Source: JACDAN01 sp963834825 (GTDB lineage: Bacteria; Actinomycetota; Thermoleophilia; Gaiellales; Gaiellaceae). From it: 64,000 nucleotides of DNA. The stretch's first letter is position 1, and every line of letters starts with the position of its first letter. Where the stretch lies: assembly GCA_963834825.1 (NCBI GenBank), contig CAWICZ010000014.1, forward strand, positions 248,001-312,000. The letters run 5' to 3'. The position numbers were made by a program, and so were the translations under genes. The notes below the pieces were generated by a model that was not told the DNA's origin, did no database searches, and was given only the letters and a program-made list of their open reading frames with translations. Shown here one piece after another: positions 33,250 through 42,119 of this stretch.

Positions 33250-34073
33250 AGTTGTGCATGTTCAGTCCGAAGAAGCGCCATCTCGAGCGCGGGTGGCCCG
33301 GGCGGATCGAGGGCGACCGCGTGATCCAGCTCGCCGCGCAGACCCTTCAGTCGTTCTTCACCGGCGGCGGGCTGGCGCGGGAGCACGCCGAGTACCGGCT
33401 CGACGAGGTCGACCTGCTGCCGCCGGTGCTGCACCCGCCGTCCGTTCGCGACTTCTACACGTTCGAGCAGCACGTCAAGACCGCACGGGCCCGCCGCGGG
33501 CTCGACGACATGCCCGAGGAGTGGTACCGCATCCCCGTCTTCTACTTCTCCAACCCGGCGGTGATCTACGGGCCCGAAGCCGAAATCCCCTACCCGGTGG
33601 GGACGGAGGAGCTGGACTACGAGCTCGAGGTCGCCGCGGTGATCGGAGCCGAGGAGACGATCGGCGGCTTCACGATCATGAACGACTGGTCGGCGCGGGA
33701 CCTCCAGCGCGCCGAGATGAAGGTCGGGCTCGGCCCGGCCAAGGGGAAGGATTTCGCGACCAGCCTCGGCCCGATCGTCGTCACTCCTGACGAGTTCGAC
33801 GGTTCGACGGCGACGATGATCGCACGGGTCAACGGCGAGGAGCGCTCGCGCGGCGAGCTCGGCGACATGTACCACTCGTGGGACGCGATCGTCGCGCAGG
33901 CGAAGCGGAACACCCACCTCTATCCGGGGGACATTCTCGGGTCCGGGACGGTCGGCAGCGGCTGCATCGCGGAGCTCGGCGACGGCCGCTGGCTCGAGCC
34001 GGGCGACGTGGTCGAGCTGGAGGTCGAAGGGATCGGGGTGCTGCAGAACCGGATCGGCGCTCGGCCCGGCTAA
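33246..34073 (+). CDS. fahA: fumarylacetoacetate hydrolase family protein
   Basis: 275 residues with the FAH metal-binding signature: LDYELEVAAVIGAEE, FTIMNDWSARDLQRAEMKVGLGPAKGKDFATSLGP, then VNGEERSRGELGDMYHSWDAIV and GDILGSGTVGSGC. Alone, the family includes acylpyruvases, but with hppD and hmgA on both sides fumarylacetoacetase is the best call: cleavage of fumarylacetoacetate to fumarate and acetoacetate. GTG start overlaps the CDF stop. Its stop overlaps the convergent ABC permease by 4 nt. Confidence 0.85.
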   Translation: MKLCMFSPKKRHLERGWPGRIEGDRVIQLAAQTLQSFFTGGGLAREHAEYRLDEVDLLPPVLHPPSVRDFYTFEQHVKTARARRGLDDMPEEWYRIPVFYFSNPAVIYGPEAEIPYPVGTEELDYELEVAAVIGAEETIGGFTIMNDWSARDLQRAEMKVGLGPAKGKDFATSLGPIVVTPDEFDGSTATMIARVNGEERSRGELGDMYHSWDAIVAQAKRNTHLYPGDILGSGTVGSGCIAELGDGRWLEPGDVVELEVEGIGVLQNRIGARPG

Positions 34074-34922
34074 AGGTCCTTCCGTGCGAACGCGGCGATG
34101 GTGACTCCGAGCGCGACCGCGAAGTAGGCGGCCACCCAGAGCGGAAGGTTCGCGCCGGCTGCCTGCGAGCCGCCGAACGGCCCGAGCTCGATCGCGAGGC
34201 CGGTGAGGCCTCGGCTCTCGGACGTGATCCGGTAGAGCGCGTCCTGGTACAGCGCCTCGAAGGGGAGCGCCCACGACGTCCGTTCGGCGACCGTCTGAAG
34301 CGTGTTGGAGTCGAGCGCCTCGCCGATCTGGCCGAGGAGGCCCGCGAGCAGCCCGGCGCCAAAGGCCATGAAGATCGCGATTCCGTTGGCCGTGGCGGTC
34401 AGGAAGACCGAGCCAAGCAGGCCCAGAGCGGCGATCACGAGCACGCCGGCGGCGAGCTGGAGGCCCGGCCGCACAAACTCGTCCGGCCACCAGCCGCCGG
34501 CGGCTCGGGTGATCAGCGCGCAGGCGCGCGTAGACGATCAGGACGTAGGGGACGCAGACTGCGGCGGCGCCGAGGAACCGGCCGATGAGCAGCGCGCCGC
34601 GGCCGACCGGCCGCACGACCAGCGGCTGAAGGAGGCCGCGCTCGGCGTCGCCGCGGACTACGCCCAGCGTCAGAAAGGCGGCGAGGACGGCGCCGAGGAA
34701 GAGGGTCCCGAACATCGAGAGGCCGAAGAGCGTGCCGCCCGCGAGCTCGTGCTCCTCGACCGGCAGGCCCTCATCGAACTCGGCGACTTCCTCGAACGCC
34801 GTGTCCGCGCCCAGCCAGTAGAGGCCGAGGTAGAGGGCGGTCAGAACGAGCACGACGTGGAAGATCCGGCGGCGGAGCGCCTCCTGGAGGGCGTAGCCGG
34901 CGATGATCGGGAGCGCCCTCAC
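34070..34922 (-). pseudogene. ABC-2 type permease, one apparent frameshift
   Basis: From ATG 34922: MRALPIIAGYALQEALRRRIFHVVLVLTALYLG, a typical ABC-2 permease opening, then GLSMFGTLFLGAVLAAFLTLGVVRG and LLIGRFLGAAAVCVPYVLIVYA. Near 34525 the frame changes; the second part is ALITRAAGGWWPDEFVRPGL and AAYFAVALGVTIAAFARKDL, ending at 34070. One extra base near 34525 explains the break. Stop/start overlap ATGA with the ATPase gene at 34919-35762. Confidence 0.75.
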
Positions 34923-35762
34923 GCCGTGTCGCCTCCGACGGCCTCGAGGTACTCCTCCTCGAGGCTCGTCGCGAGGACGCGGACGCCGTAGATCTGCCGA
35001 CCTTCACGGACGAGCCGTTCGACGAGCGCCGGAACCGCGTCGCGCCGCGCCTCCGGAAAAAGTTGGACGCCCTCGTCGGTCTCGATCTCGACGCCTCGCG
35101 GGCGGGAGAGCTCCTCGGGCCGGCCGGCGGCGACGACTCGACCACGGGAGAGGATGACGACGCGGTCGCAGACGAGCTCGACCTCGCTCAGCAGGTGCGA
35201 GTTGAGCAGGACGCCGATCTCCCGGCCGCGCAGCTCCTCGAGGAGTGCGCGGACCGTCCTCCGGCCCGCTGGGTCGAGGGCGCTCGTGGGCTCGTCCAGG
35301 AGCAGCACGCGAGGCGAGCCGATGAGCGCCTGTGCGATCCCGAGCCGCTGCTGCATGCCCTTCGACATCGCGTCGACTTGCATCGCCCGGGCAGACGTGA
35401 GCCCGACGAGCTCGAGCAGCTCGCTGCGCTCGCGCTCGCCGCCCGGCGAGCGAACAAGGCGCTGATGGAGGTGGAGCACCTCGTCCCCGGAGCACCAGCC
35501 CGGGAAGCGGAAGAGCTCGGCGAGATAGCCCAGCGCCGCGCGCGCCGCCGGCGAGCCGGCGGGCGCTCCGCAGAGCTCCGCGCTGCCCGCGGGAGGCGCG
35601 GATCAGCCCGCAGGCGATCTTCACGAACGTCGACTTGCCGGCGCCGTTCGGGCCGAGGAGCCCGACGAGCTCGCCGGGCTGGACGTCGATGCTGACGTCG
35701 TCGAGCGCCTGAACGCGGCCGTACCGCTTGGTGAGCGCGTGTGCCGAGAGAGCCGCGGGCAT
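34919..35762 (-). pseudogene. ABC transporter ATP-binding protein, one apparent frameshift
   Basis: First frame from ATG 35762: SAHALTKRYGRVQALDDVS, Walker A GPNGAGKSTF, ending CGLIRASRG near 35600. Second frame: SAELCGAPAGSPAARAALGYLAEL (on the third track), EVLHLHQRLVRSPGGERE, signature MSKGMQQRLGIAQAL, Walker B VLLLDEPTSALD and LNSHLLSEVELVC. One extra G in CGCGGGC near 35597 accounts for it. With the permease this makes a small ABC-2 exporter, inserted between fahA and hmgA on the opposite strand. Confidence 0.8.
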
Positions 35763-35790
35763 CGCGCGAGTCTTCTACCAGCGGCCCCGG

Positions 35791-35796
35791 TAACCT
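35791..35796 (+). promoter_or_regulatory. -10-like box, leaderless configuration
   Basis: TAACCT, 7 nt before ATG 35804 of hmgA. Confidence 0.4.
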
Positions 35797-35803
35797 TGGC
35801 GCC

Positions 35804-37009
35804 ATGTCGACCTACCAGGTCCGCGGGGAAGTCCCGCGCAAGCGCCACATCGTTTTCCGCGACAACGGAAGCCTGCTCACCGAGGAGGTCATGGGCCTCG
35901 AGGGCTTCACCGGGAACGAGTCGATCCTCTACCACCTGACGTCGCCTTGCCGCGTCAAGGAGCTGGGCGATTTCGAGCCCATCGAGCGCGAGGAGTGGGT
36001 GCCCGACGCCCACGCCCATCGTCACTTCAAGACGATCGGAATTCAGCCAGACGGTGACGAGATCTCCGGCCGGAAGCTGCTGATGTGGAACAACGACGTC
36101 GAGATCTCGCTCGTTCGGCCCGAGGAGTCGATGGACTACTTCTTCCGAAACGGCGAGGGCGACGAGGTCTACTTCGTCCACGAGGGCACCGGGACGCTGC
36201 ATACGACGTTCGGCGACGTGCCGTACCGGGAGGGCGACTACATCGTCATCCCGCGCGGGACGACCTACGTGTTCGAGCCGTCAGGGCCGCAGCGCTACCT
36301 GCTCTTCGAGACGCCGGGCCTGATCGAGATCCCGAAGCGCTACCGGAACGAGTACGGCCAACTGATGGAGCACGCGCCGTTCTACCACCGCGACATCCAC
36401 CCACCGACCGAGCTGAAGACGTACCGCGAGCGCGGCGATTTCCGCCTCAAGATCCGTGTGCGCGACGGCTACCAGGACTACGTCATCGACTACCACCCGT
36501 TCGACGTTGTCGGCTGGGACGGCTACCTCTACCCCTGGACGTTCAACGTCAACGACTTCGAGCCGATCACCGGGCGGATCCACATGCCGCCGCCCTCACA
36601 CCAGACCTTCCAGGGCCCGAACTTCGTCATCTGCTCGTTCTGCCCGCGCAAGCTCGATTTCGACCCGCAGGCGATTCCGATCCCGTACCACCACTCGAAT
36701 CTCCAGAGCGAGGAGATGATCTATTACGTCTCCGGCAACTTCGGGTCGCGGAAGGGGATCGAGGTCGGCTCCGTGACGCTGCACCCGTCGGGGATCCCGC
36801 ACGGGCCGCACCCTGGTCTCGCCGAGAAGTCGCTCGGCATGACCGAGACGCACGAGCTCGCGGTGATGTGCGACACGTTCCACCCACTGAAGCTGACGGC
36901 GCTCGCGAAGGGGTTGGACGACGGTCAGTACGCGTACTCCTGGTACACGGAGGATGGCGTGCCTGCGTCGTACGACCACGACCCGGCGGGCGCGACCTCA
37001 CACTTCTGA
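35804..37009 (+). CDS. hmgA: homogentisate 1,2-dioxygenase
   Basis: 401 residues, cupin-fold ring-cleavage enzyme converting homogentisate to maleylacetoacetate. Recognisable segments are EVYFVHEGTGTLHTTFGDV, YREGDYIVIPRGTTYVFEP, DVVGWDGYLYPWTFNVNDFEPITGRIH, HQTFQGPNFVICSFCPRKLD, PYHHSNLQSEEMIYYVSGNF and PHGPHPG, containing the His and Glu iron ligands (PYHHSN, SEEMIYY, HGPHPG). A longer in-frame start at 35741 is rejected because it lacks the upstream box and overlaps the divergent gene. Confidence 0.93.
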   Translation: MSTYQVRGEVPRKRHIVFRDNGSLLTEEVMGLEGFTGNESILYHLTSPCRVKELGDFEPIEREEWVPDAHAHRHFKTIGIQPDGDEISGRKLLMWNNDVEISLVRPEESMDYFFRNGEGDEVYFVHEGTGTLHTTFGDVPYREGDYIVIPRGTTYVFEPSGPQRYLLFETPGLIEIPKRYRNEYGQLMEHAPFYHRDIHPPTELKTYRERGDFRLKIRVRDGYQDYVIDYHPFDVVGWDGYLYPWTFNVNDFEPITGRIHMPPPSHQTFQGPNFVICSFCPRKLDFDPQAIPIPYHHSNLQSEEMIYYVSGNFGSRKGIEVGSVTLHPSGIPHGPHPGLAEKSLGMTETHELAVMCDTFHPLKLTALAKGLDDGQYAYSWYTEDGVPASYDHDPAGATSHF

Positions 37010-37013
37010 GCAC

Positions 37014-37994
37014 CTAGTCCGGGTGTCCGAGGATCGGGTGCGGCCGGTACGGCGCCTCGAGCCGAGCCATCTCGTCGTCACTCAGCGTCACGTCGATCGC
37101 TGCGATCGCGTCGTCCACGTGGTTCAGCCTCGTCGCTCCGATGATCGGTGCGGTCACCGCAGGCTTGGCGAGCAGCCAGGCGATCGCGACCCGAGCCGGA
37201 GGAAGGTCGCGCTCTCGGGCGACCTCGACGACGACGTCGACAACGTCGAAATCGGAGGCTTCGTACATCTCCGCGACCGGATCGCTCTTCGCTCGTACCG
37301 TGATCTGGGCGCCGCCCCGCTCGCGAGTGCCGGCGAGCAGCCCGCGGGCGAGCGGGCTCCATGGAAGGACTCCCACTCCCTGGTCGAGGCATAGCGGGAT
37401 CATCTCCCGCTCTTCTTCGCGGTAGACGAGGTTGTAGTGGTTCTGCATCGACGCGAATGCTGTCCAACCGGCCGAGCGGGCGCTGTACTGCGCCTTTGCG
37501 AACTGCCAGGCGTACATGCTGGAGGCGCCGATGTAGCGAGCCTTGCCGGCTCTGACCACGTCATGGAGCGCCGCCATGGTCTCCTCGATCGGCGTCTCGT
37601 GATCCCAGCGGTGAATCTGGTAGAGGTCGACGTAGTCGGTGTCGAGCCGCGTTAGTGACGCGTCGACGGCGGCGAGGACGTGCTTGCGGGACAACCCCCG
37701 TGAGTTGGGGCCCGCTCCCATCGGGAAGTAAGCCTTGGTGGCGAGGACGTAGTCGTCCCGCCTCGGGAAGAGCCTCGCGAGGAGCCGTCCCGTGATCTCC
37801 TCGCTCTTCCCATCCGAATACACGTCGGCTGTGTCGAAGAACGTGACGCCGGCCTCGACGGCCCGCCGGACGATCGGCTCGGCCTCCCGCTCGCCGAGAT
37901 GCCACGCTCGCGAGGCCGGATCGCCGTAGCTCATCATCCCCAGGCCGATCCGCGAGACCTTCAGGCCCGACGAGCCTAGAGGCACGTACTCCAT
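37014..37994 (-). CDS. aldo/keto reductase
   Basis: 326 residues, (beta/alpha)8 NADPH-dependent reductase. Hallmarks: PLGSSGLKVSRIGLGMMSYG, FFDTADVYSDGKSEEITGRLL with the catalytic Asp/Tyr, VLATKAYFPMG with the Lys, DLYQIHRWDHETPIEETM with the His, YIGASSMYAWQF, and GVGVLPWSPLARGLLAG, a YhdN/Tas-like pattern. Start shares one base with the upstream rhtA-like stop (TGATG), so the two are an operon. Confidence 0.9.
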   Translation of the reverse strand: MEYVPLGSSGLKVSRIGLGMMSYGDPASRAWHLGEREAEPIVRRAVEAGVTFFDTADVYSDGKSEEITGRLLARLFPRRDDYVLATKAYFPMGAGPNSRGLSRKHVLAAVDASLTRLDTDYVDLYQIHRWDHETPIEETMAALHDVVRAGKARYIGASSMYAWQFAKAQYSARSAGWTAFASMQNHYNLVYREEEREMIPLCLDQGVGVLPWSPLARGLLAGTRERGGAQITVRAKSDPVAEMYEASDFDVVDVVVEVARERDLPPARVAIAWLLAKPAVTAPIIGATRLNHVDDAIAAIDVTLSDDEMARLEAPYRPHPILGHPD

Positions 37995-38866
37995 CAGCCG
38001 ATCGGCGCGCTTTCGCGGTGAATGCCGACCGCCGCGACCACGAGCCCGACGCCGACGACCTCCGTCGCTGACGGGATCTGGGCAAGCACGACGATGCCGA
38101 CGACGGTCGCGGTCGCCGGCAGCAGCGAGACCATCAGCGAGTACGTGGCTCGGCTGAGCCGGGCCATCGCCAGCTGGTCGCAGACGTACGGAATGACCGA
38201 CGACGAGATCCCGACACCGATCCCGGCGGCGAGCGCGATCGGATCGAGCAGAGCCGGCGCCGCGCTCCAGATGCCGATCGGGGTGATGGCCAGCGCGGCG
38301 ATCAGCATCGCCGCCCCGAGACCGTCGATGCCGCTCATCTTGTCGTCCCGGGCAACGCGGTGAGCGAGAACGATGTAGAGCGCGAAGAGGGCGGCGTTGG
38401 CGAAGGCAAATGCAACGCCGACGGGCTCACCCTCGACGCGGAGATTGGTGAGCAGGTAGACGCCGCCGACCGCCGAGGCGAGGGCGATCGCGTTCCGCGG
38501 CGTCCGCAAGCCGACCGCGGCCAGGGCGATGACCGGGAGAAACTCGATCGCCGCGACCGTGCCGAGCGGGAGCCGGTCGATGGAGACGTAGAAGCAGGCG
38601 TTCATGACCGCCAGGACGACGCCCATCGCGACGACGGTCCGCGACGTCAGGGCGCGCCAGGGCCGCCGCCAGAGCGCGAAGACGGCGGCGGCGGCGACGA
38701 TCCGCAGCCAGGCGACGCCGAGCGGCTCGACGAGGGCAAAGAGCAGCACCGCGAAGGCCGGGCCCAGGTAGTGGAAGACCGCACTCCCGACGAAGAAGGT
38801 CTCCGGCGGCGCGGTCGCCGCGATGCGGGAGAAGCGATTGGTGGGGAGCGTGGCGGCTTGCTGCAC
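37994..38866 (-). CDS. RhtA-like EamA/DMT exporter
   Basis: 290 residues, about ten helices. LGPAFAVLLFALVEPLGVAWLRIVAAA, ACFYVSIDRLPLGTVAAIEFL and GISSSVIPYVCDQLAMARLSRATYSLMVSLLPATATVVG are strongly reminiscent of the threonine/homoserine exporter RhtA. GTG start at 38866. Divergent from the Lrp-type regulator with a 92-bp gap, a common pairing in which Lrp controls amino-acid export. Confidence 0.82.
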   Translation of the reverse strand: MQQAATLPTNRFSRIAATAPPETFFVGSAVFHYLGPAFAVLLFALVEPLGVAWLRIVAAAAVFALWRRPWRALTSRTVVAMGVVLAVMNACFYVSIDRLPLGTVAAIEFLPVIALAAVGLRTPRNAIALASAVGGVYLLTNLRVEGEPVGVAFAFANAALFALYIVLAHRVARDDKMSGIDGLGAAMLIAALAITPIGIWSAAPALLDPIALAAGIGVGISSSVIPYVCDQLAMARLSRATYSLMVSLLPATATVVGIVVLAQIPSATEVVGVGLVVAAVGIHRESAPIG

Positions 38867-38878
38867 CCCGAAATGGTC

Positions 38879-38915
38879 CCTTTGGCCCTCGACTTGTGCC
38901 AGACTCAGGCCAAGG
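38879..38915. promoter_or_regulatory. candidate Lrp operator between rhtA-like and lrp-like genes
   Basis: CCTTTGGCC (38879-38887) and GGCCAAGG (38908-38915) form an inverted repeat with one unpaired base around a 20-bp centre, in the divergent promoter region. Its placement fits an Lrp/AsnC site. Confidence 0.4.
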
Positions 38916-38958
38916 CGTTTCGTCGCAGATGCCTACGAAGCGAAGGAGATCCGACGCC

Positions 38959-39447
38959 ATGGCCAACGAAAATCAGCTCCTCGACCCGATCAACCGCCGT
39001 CTTCTCCAGGAGCTCCAGGCCGACGCCAGAGTGACGATGGCGGAGCTCGGTCGGCGGATCAACCTGTCGGCGCCGGCCGTGACAGAGCGCGTCCAGCGGC
39101 TCGAGAATGCCGGCGTGATCACCGGCTATCGCGCGGAGGTCGACCCGAAGGCGATCGGCTTTCCGATCGCGGCGGTCGTGCGGGTTCGGCCGACGACCCG
39201 CCAGCTTCAGAAGATTCCGGAGCTTGCGCGACAGATTCCGGAGGTCGTCGACTGCCATCGCATCACCGGCGAGGACTGCTTCTTCGTCAAGCTGCACCTA
39301 CGGTCGATGGACGATCTCGAGGGGATCCTCGACCGCTTCATCGTCCTTGGGCAGACGACGACGTCGATCATTCACTCGTCGCCCGTGGCCGGACGACCGC
39401 TGCCGCTCCAGGCCGACGCGGCCGTCGCGCGGCTCTCAGCCGTCTAG
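38959..39447 (+). CDS. Lrp/AsnC family transcriptional regulator
   Basis: 162 residues. N-terminal winged HTH: LDPINRRLLQELQADARVTMAELGRRINLSAPAVTERVQRLENAGVITGYRAEVDP, a textbook Lrp start; C-terminal RAM/ligand domain: VVRVRPTTRQLQKIPELARQ, VVDCHRITGEDCFFVKLHLRS, TTTSIIHSSPV. ATG 38959 has AAGGAGAT 8 nt upstream. Probably senses an amino acid and controls the divergent RhtA-like exporter. Its 3' end overlaps the convergent hydrolase by 12 nt. Confidence 0.92.
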   Translation: MANENQLLDPINRRLLQELQADARVTMAELGRRINLSAPAVTERVQRLENAGVITGYRAEVDPKAIGFPIAAVVRVRPTTRQLQKIPELARQIPEVVDCHRITGEDCFFVKLHLRSMDDLEGILDRFIVLGQTTTSIIHSSPVAGRPLPLQADAAVARLSAV

Positions 39448-40087
39448 CGCCGACTCCAGCTTCTGGCGGGCGTCATCCGCCACCGGCCCGCCGTGGGTGA
39501 GCAGGAGCAGGTCGATCTCCTCGTCGAGGAGCGGTCGGAGGCTCTCCTTCACGTTCTCGCGAGTCGCTCGCTTCGGCAGCCAGCTGTCCGGGAGCAGGCG
39601 CACGCCGTCGAGGACGACGTCACCGAAGAGGAGGGCCTTGTGGGACGGGAGGTACAGCACCATCTCTCCGCGCAAGCCGGTGTCGTGGGCGCGGATCCCC
39701 GCCGGAAGCGTCGTCGTCACCGCCCGCGTAGGTGTCGGTGTAGCTGACGCGCCTGGCGACGTGGCGGGCGGCGGGGGCCGGCGCCCAGACGGTCGCTCCT
39801 TCGTAGCGCTCGGCGATCTCCTTGGCGCTCCGCGCGTGCCAATAGAGGGTCATGACGATCGCCGGTGGGCCGTGGTGGTCGACGTCGCCGTCGAGGGCCT
39901 CCCAGAAGCGATCGGGCTCGTCGGCGGGGACGAGCGGGTCGAAGAGAACGAACGTGTTGTCGGCGACGAGCGCGTAGGACGACACGTTCTGCCCCCAGCC
40001 CTGGCCACCCGTGTTGGCGCGAGGCGTCCAGTCGGGATGCGGGGCCGTCCAGTGCCAGAGCCGCGGCGCGATCTCCTGCAGGTCCAT
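39436..40087 (-). pseudogene. metallo-beta-lactamase-fold protein, one apparent frameshift
   Basis: ATG 40087 (TACGTT 7 nt upstream) starts MDLQEIAPRLWHWTAPHPDW, continuing through NTFVLFDPLVPADEPDRFWE and AIVMTLYWHARSAKEIAERY to SYTDTYAGG. Near 39718 the frame changes to TTTLPAGIRAHDTGLRGEMVLYLPSHKALLFGDVVLDGVRLLP, ending LLLTHGGPV at 39436. One extra G in GGCGGTGACG explains it. The zinc motif is degenerate (YWHARS instead of HxHxDH), so activity is uncertain even if the gene is intact. Confidence 0.7.
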
Positions 40088-40094
40088 CGTCGGA

Positions 40095-40100
40095 AACGTA
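40095..40100 (-). promoter_or_regulatory. -10-like box, leaderless configuration
   Basis: TACGTT on the minus strand, 7 nt before ATG 40087. Confidence 0.4.
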
Positions 40101-40175
40101 CCCAGGCAGAGTGTCCCGCCGAGCCGCGCCCGGGGTGCGTGAGGAGAACGGCGAGCTGCAGATCCGAGTCTGAGC

Positions 40176-40499
40176 CTACGCGGGAGCGCGCTCGTAGCTG
40201 ACTCGGCGGCGAAGGGTGCCATCGTCAGCTGGGTCGAACCAGATCGAGATCAGGACCGCGCCGCGCACCGCCGGCGACTCCACCAGCTCCGCGTACTCGA
40301 GCGCAGCAGCGGTCCCGTGGTCCGCCATCGCCGCCAGTGCGTCACTGTTTGCTGCCCGTTCGGCAGCAGCATGCGCCCTTTCCCAGCAGCGAACTTCGGC
40401 GTGGAGCTCCTCGCCGTCGTCGCGCCGGATCCGGTAGTCCAGGGCCCAGCCGTCCTGTGAAGACGCCGTGAGGTCGTGTGTCTCGACCACTTCGGCCAC
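40176..40499 (-). CDS. hypothetical protein
   Basis: 107 residues from GTG 40499 (110 from the in-frame GTG at 40508): VAEVVETHDLTASSQDGWAL, then DGEELHAEVRCWERAHAAAE and a C-terminal ALEYAELVESPAVRGAVLISIWFD. No signal or membrane segment. The minus-strand TACGGT at 40507-40512 is 7 nt from GTG 40499, favouring that start. A longer frame to 40763 is antisense to alkA and rejected. Function unknown. Confidence 0.5.
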   Translation of the reverse strand: MAEVVETHDLTASSQDGWALDYRIRRDDGEELHAEVRCWERAHAAAERAANSDALAAMADHGTAAALEYAELVESPAVRGAVLISIWFDPADDGTLRRRVSYERAPA

Positions 40500-40545
40500 G
40501 GGCGCCACCGTAACAGGGGCCTGGCCCCTGGACACGGCCCGAACG

Positions 40546-40551
40546 TACGGT
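40546..40551 (+). promoter_or_regulatory. -10-like box, leaderless configuration
   Basis: TACGGT, 6 nt before ATG 40558 of alkA. Confidence 0.45.
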
Positions 40552-40557
40552 TGCGGC

Positions 40558-41376
40558 ATGGCATTCCTCGCCGTCCCGCAGCCGTTCGACTTCGAGCACA
40601 CGACCGAACGCTTCCGGGCCTTCGGCCCTGATCTCACCAACCTGTGGCGCGATGATGCTCTGCATCGTGTCGTCGACGGCCGCGAGGTGCGGATCCGCGC
40701 GGCCTCTGGAGGAGTCGACGTCGAGCCGCTCGACGACGACATTCGGCCGGTCGTCCTCACCATCGTCGGCGCCGGGTTCGACCTGGACGCCTTCCGTCCG
40801 TCCGACCCACTGCTGGCCGAAATCGTTCGGCGGCTCCCCGGATTCCGTCCGCCGCTCGCACCGGATCCGTTCGAGATGCTGGTCGGCGCGATCTCCGCTC
40901 AGCAGATCTCGATGCGGGCGGCCTACGCGGTGCGAAACCGCTTCGTGGAGCGCTACGGCGAGCGAGCCGAGGTCGCCTACGCGTTCCCGACGACCGAGCG
41001 GACGGCGGGGCTCGCACAAGAGGATCTGACCGCTCTGGGCTACTCGCGACGGAAGGCCGACTACATTCTCGCGCTCGCCCGCTCCGGCCTCGACCTCGGC
41101 GCACTCGCCGACCTGCCTGACGACGAGGTCAAGGCAGCGCTCGTCGCACTGCCGGGGATCGGGGAGTGGACGGCGGACTGGTTCCTCGCCCGCCACCTCG
41201 GCCGGCCTCGCGCCTGGCCCGCAGGCGATCTCGCCCTGCGCAAGGTGGTCTCGGACTTCTATGGTGACGGCCGCCCACTGACGACTCAGGAGGTCCAGGA
41301 CATCGGCGCCCGCTTCGATCCGTTCCAGAATCTGACCGCGCACTACCTTCTCCTCGGCCATCGGATGCCCGCATGA
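40558..41376 (+). CDS. alkA: DNA-3-methyladenine glycosylase II
   Basis: 272 residues, HhH-GPD superfamily. An N-terminal AlkA_N-like domain (PFDFEHTTERFRAFGPDLTN) precedes FEMLVGAISAQQISMRAAYAVR, the HhH LPGIGEWTADWFLARHLGRP and the catalytic Asp224 in WPAGDLALRK. Excises alkylated bases from DNA. First gene of a three-gene coupled set with the hypothetical gene (ATGA) and the hydrolase (GTGA). An upstream start at 40468 is rejected for lack of any signal and overlap with the divergent gene. Confidence 0.92.
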   Translation: MAFLAVPQPFDFEHTTERFRAFGPDLTNLWRDDALHRVVDGREVRIRAASGGVDVEPLDDDIRPVVLTIVGAGFDLDAFRPSDPLLAEIVRRLPGFRPPLAPDPFEMLVGAISAQQISMRAAYAVRNRFVERYGERAEVAYAFPTTERTAGLAQEDLTALGYSRRKADYILALARSGLDLGALADLPDDEVKAALVALPGIGEWTADWFLARHLGRPRAWPAGDLALRKVVSDFYGDGRPLTTQEVQDIGARFDPFQNLTAHYLLLGHRMPA

Positions 41377-42119
41377 ACGTCAGGCGCGACGGTGAGGTGT
41401 TCGTCGCGGAGGACGCCGGGACCGTGCTCGGCTCGGCGCGAATGAGCAACGGCGGCGTCGTCCTCGAGCTCACCGAGCCGAGTGAGGCAATCGCGGTGGC
41501 GCTGATCCATGCCGTCGCCGCCGCCTATCGCAGTCGCGAGGAGGAAGCCGAAGCCGTGCGTGCGCCGTCCTTCGGCTCGGTGCACCTCCAGACCGACGAC
41601 CAGAACGGCGTCGCCGTGCTCGTCGAGCGTCTCGTGCCGCGCGTCTTCCGGTCGCCGGTGACTGCCGTCTCGCCCGTGCGGAACGGCTGGGTGGCGGTCT
41701 ACGACGAGGTTGCCGACCGCGACCCGAGGAGGCTCGAGCGACTCGGCCGCGAGCTCTCGAACGCCGTCGGGTTCGTGACGTTCACGATCGGGGTCGAGGA
41801 CGGCCTCGCCGTCCACTACATCGCGTTCGAGCGGGGACGAATGCTGGACGAGTACCTGTCGGTGCCCGAGTTTCGCGGGCAGCTCGCACCCGGTGACGCG
41901 ATCGCGATGCGCTCCAACCCGACGGTCATCGCGCGTCTCACGGGAGCTGATCCTGGCTCGGTCAGGCGCGTCGCGCGCACCGCCGAGTCTGCGGTCGATC
42001 TGCCCCCCGCAGAGGAGCTGATCGATGAGCTCGCCGGCGTCCTCGGCCTCAGCGGTGCGGACTACGGATTCGACACGGCCCGCGAGCTCGACGGCGTGAT
42101 CCTCGTGAGGCACGAGTGA
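41373..42119 (+). CDS. hypothetical protein
   Basis: 248 residues with no family I recognise. Notable segments: FVAEDAGTVLGSARMSNGG, SVHLQTDDQNGVAVLVERLV, RSPVTAVSPVRNGWVAVYDE, AVGFVTFTIGVEDGLAVHYI and LPPAEELIDELAGVLGLSG; it looks like mixed alpha/beta domains, cytosolic. ATGA overlap with alkA and GTGA overlap with the hydrolase place it in one operon, so a role linked to either is possible but unproven. Confidence 0.65.
   Translation: MNVRRDGEVFVAEDAGTVLGSARMSNGGVVLELTEPSEAIAVALIHAVAAAYRSREEEAEAVRAPSFGSVHLQTDDQNGVAVLVERLVPRVFRSPVTAVSPVRNGWVAVYDEVADRDPRRLERLGRELSNAVGFVTFTIGVEDGLAVHYIAFERGRMLDEYLSVPEFRGQLAPGDAIAMRSNPTVIARLTGADPGSVRRVARTAESAVDLPPAEELIDELAGVLGLSGADYGFDTARELDGVILVRHE

Noticed and set aside
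32187..34922. 911-codon open frame on the minus strand, only its first about 130 codons used
   Set aside because: Only its 5' part encodes the ABC permease; the rest is antisense to fahA and the CDF gene and low-complexity, a common effect of high G+C.
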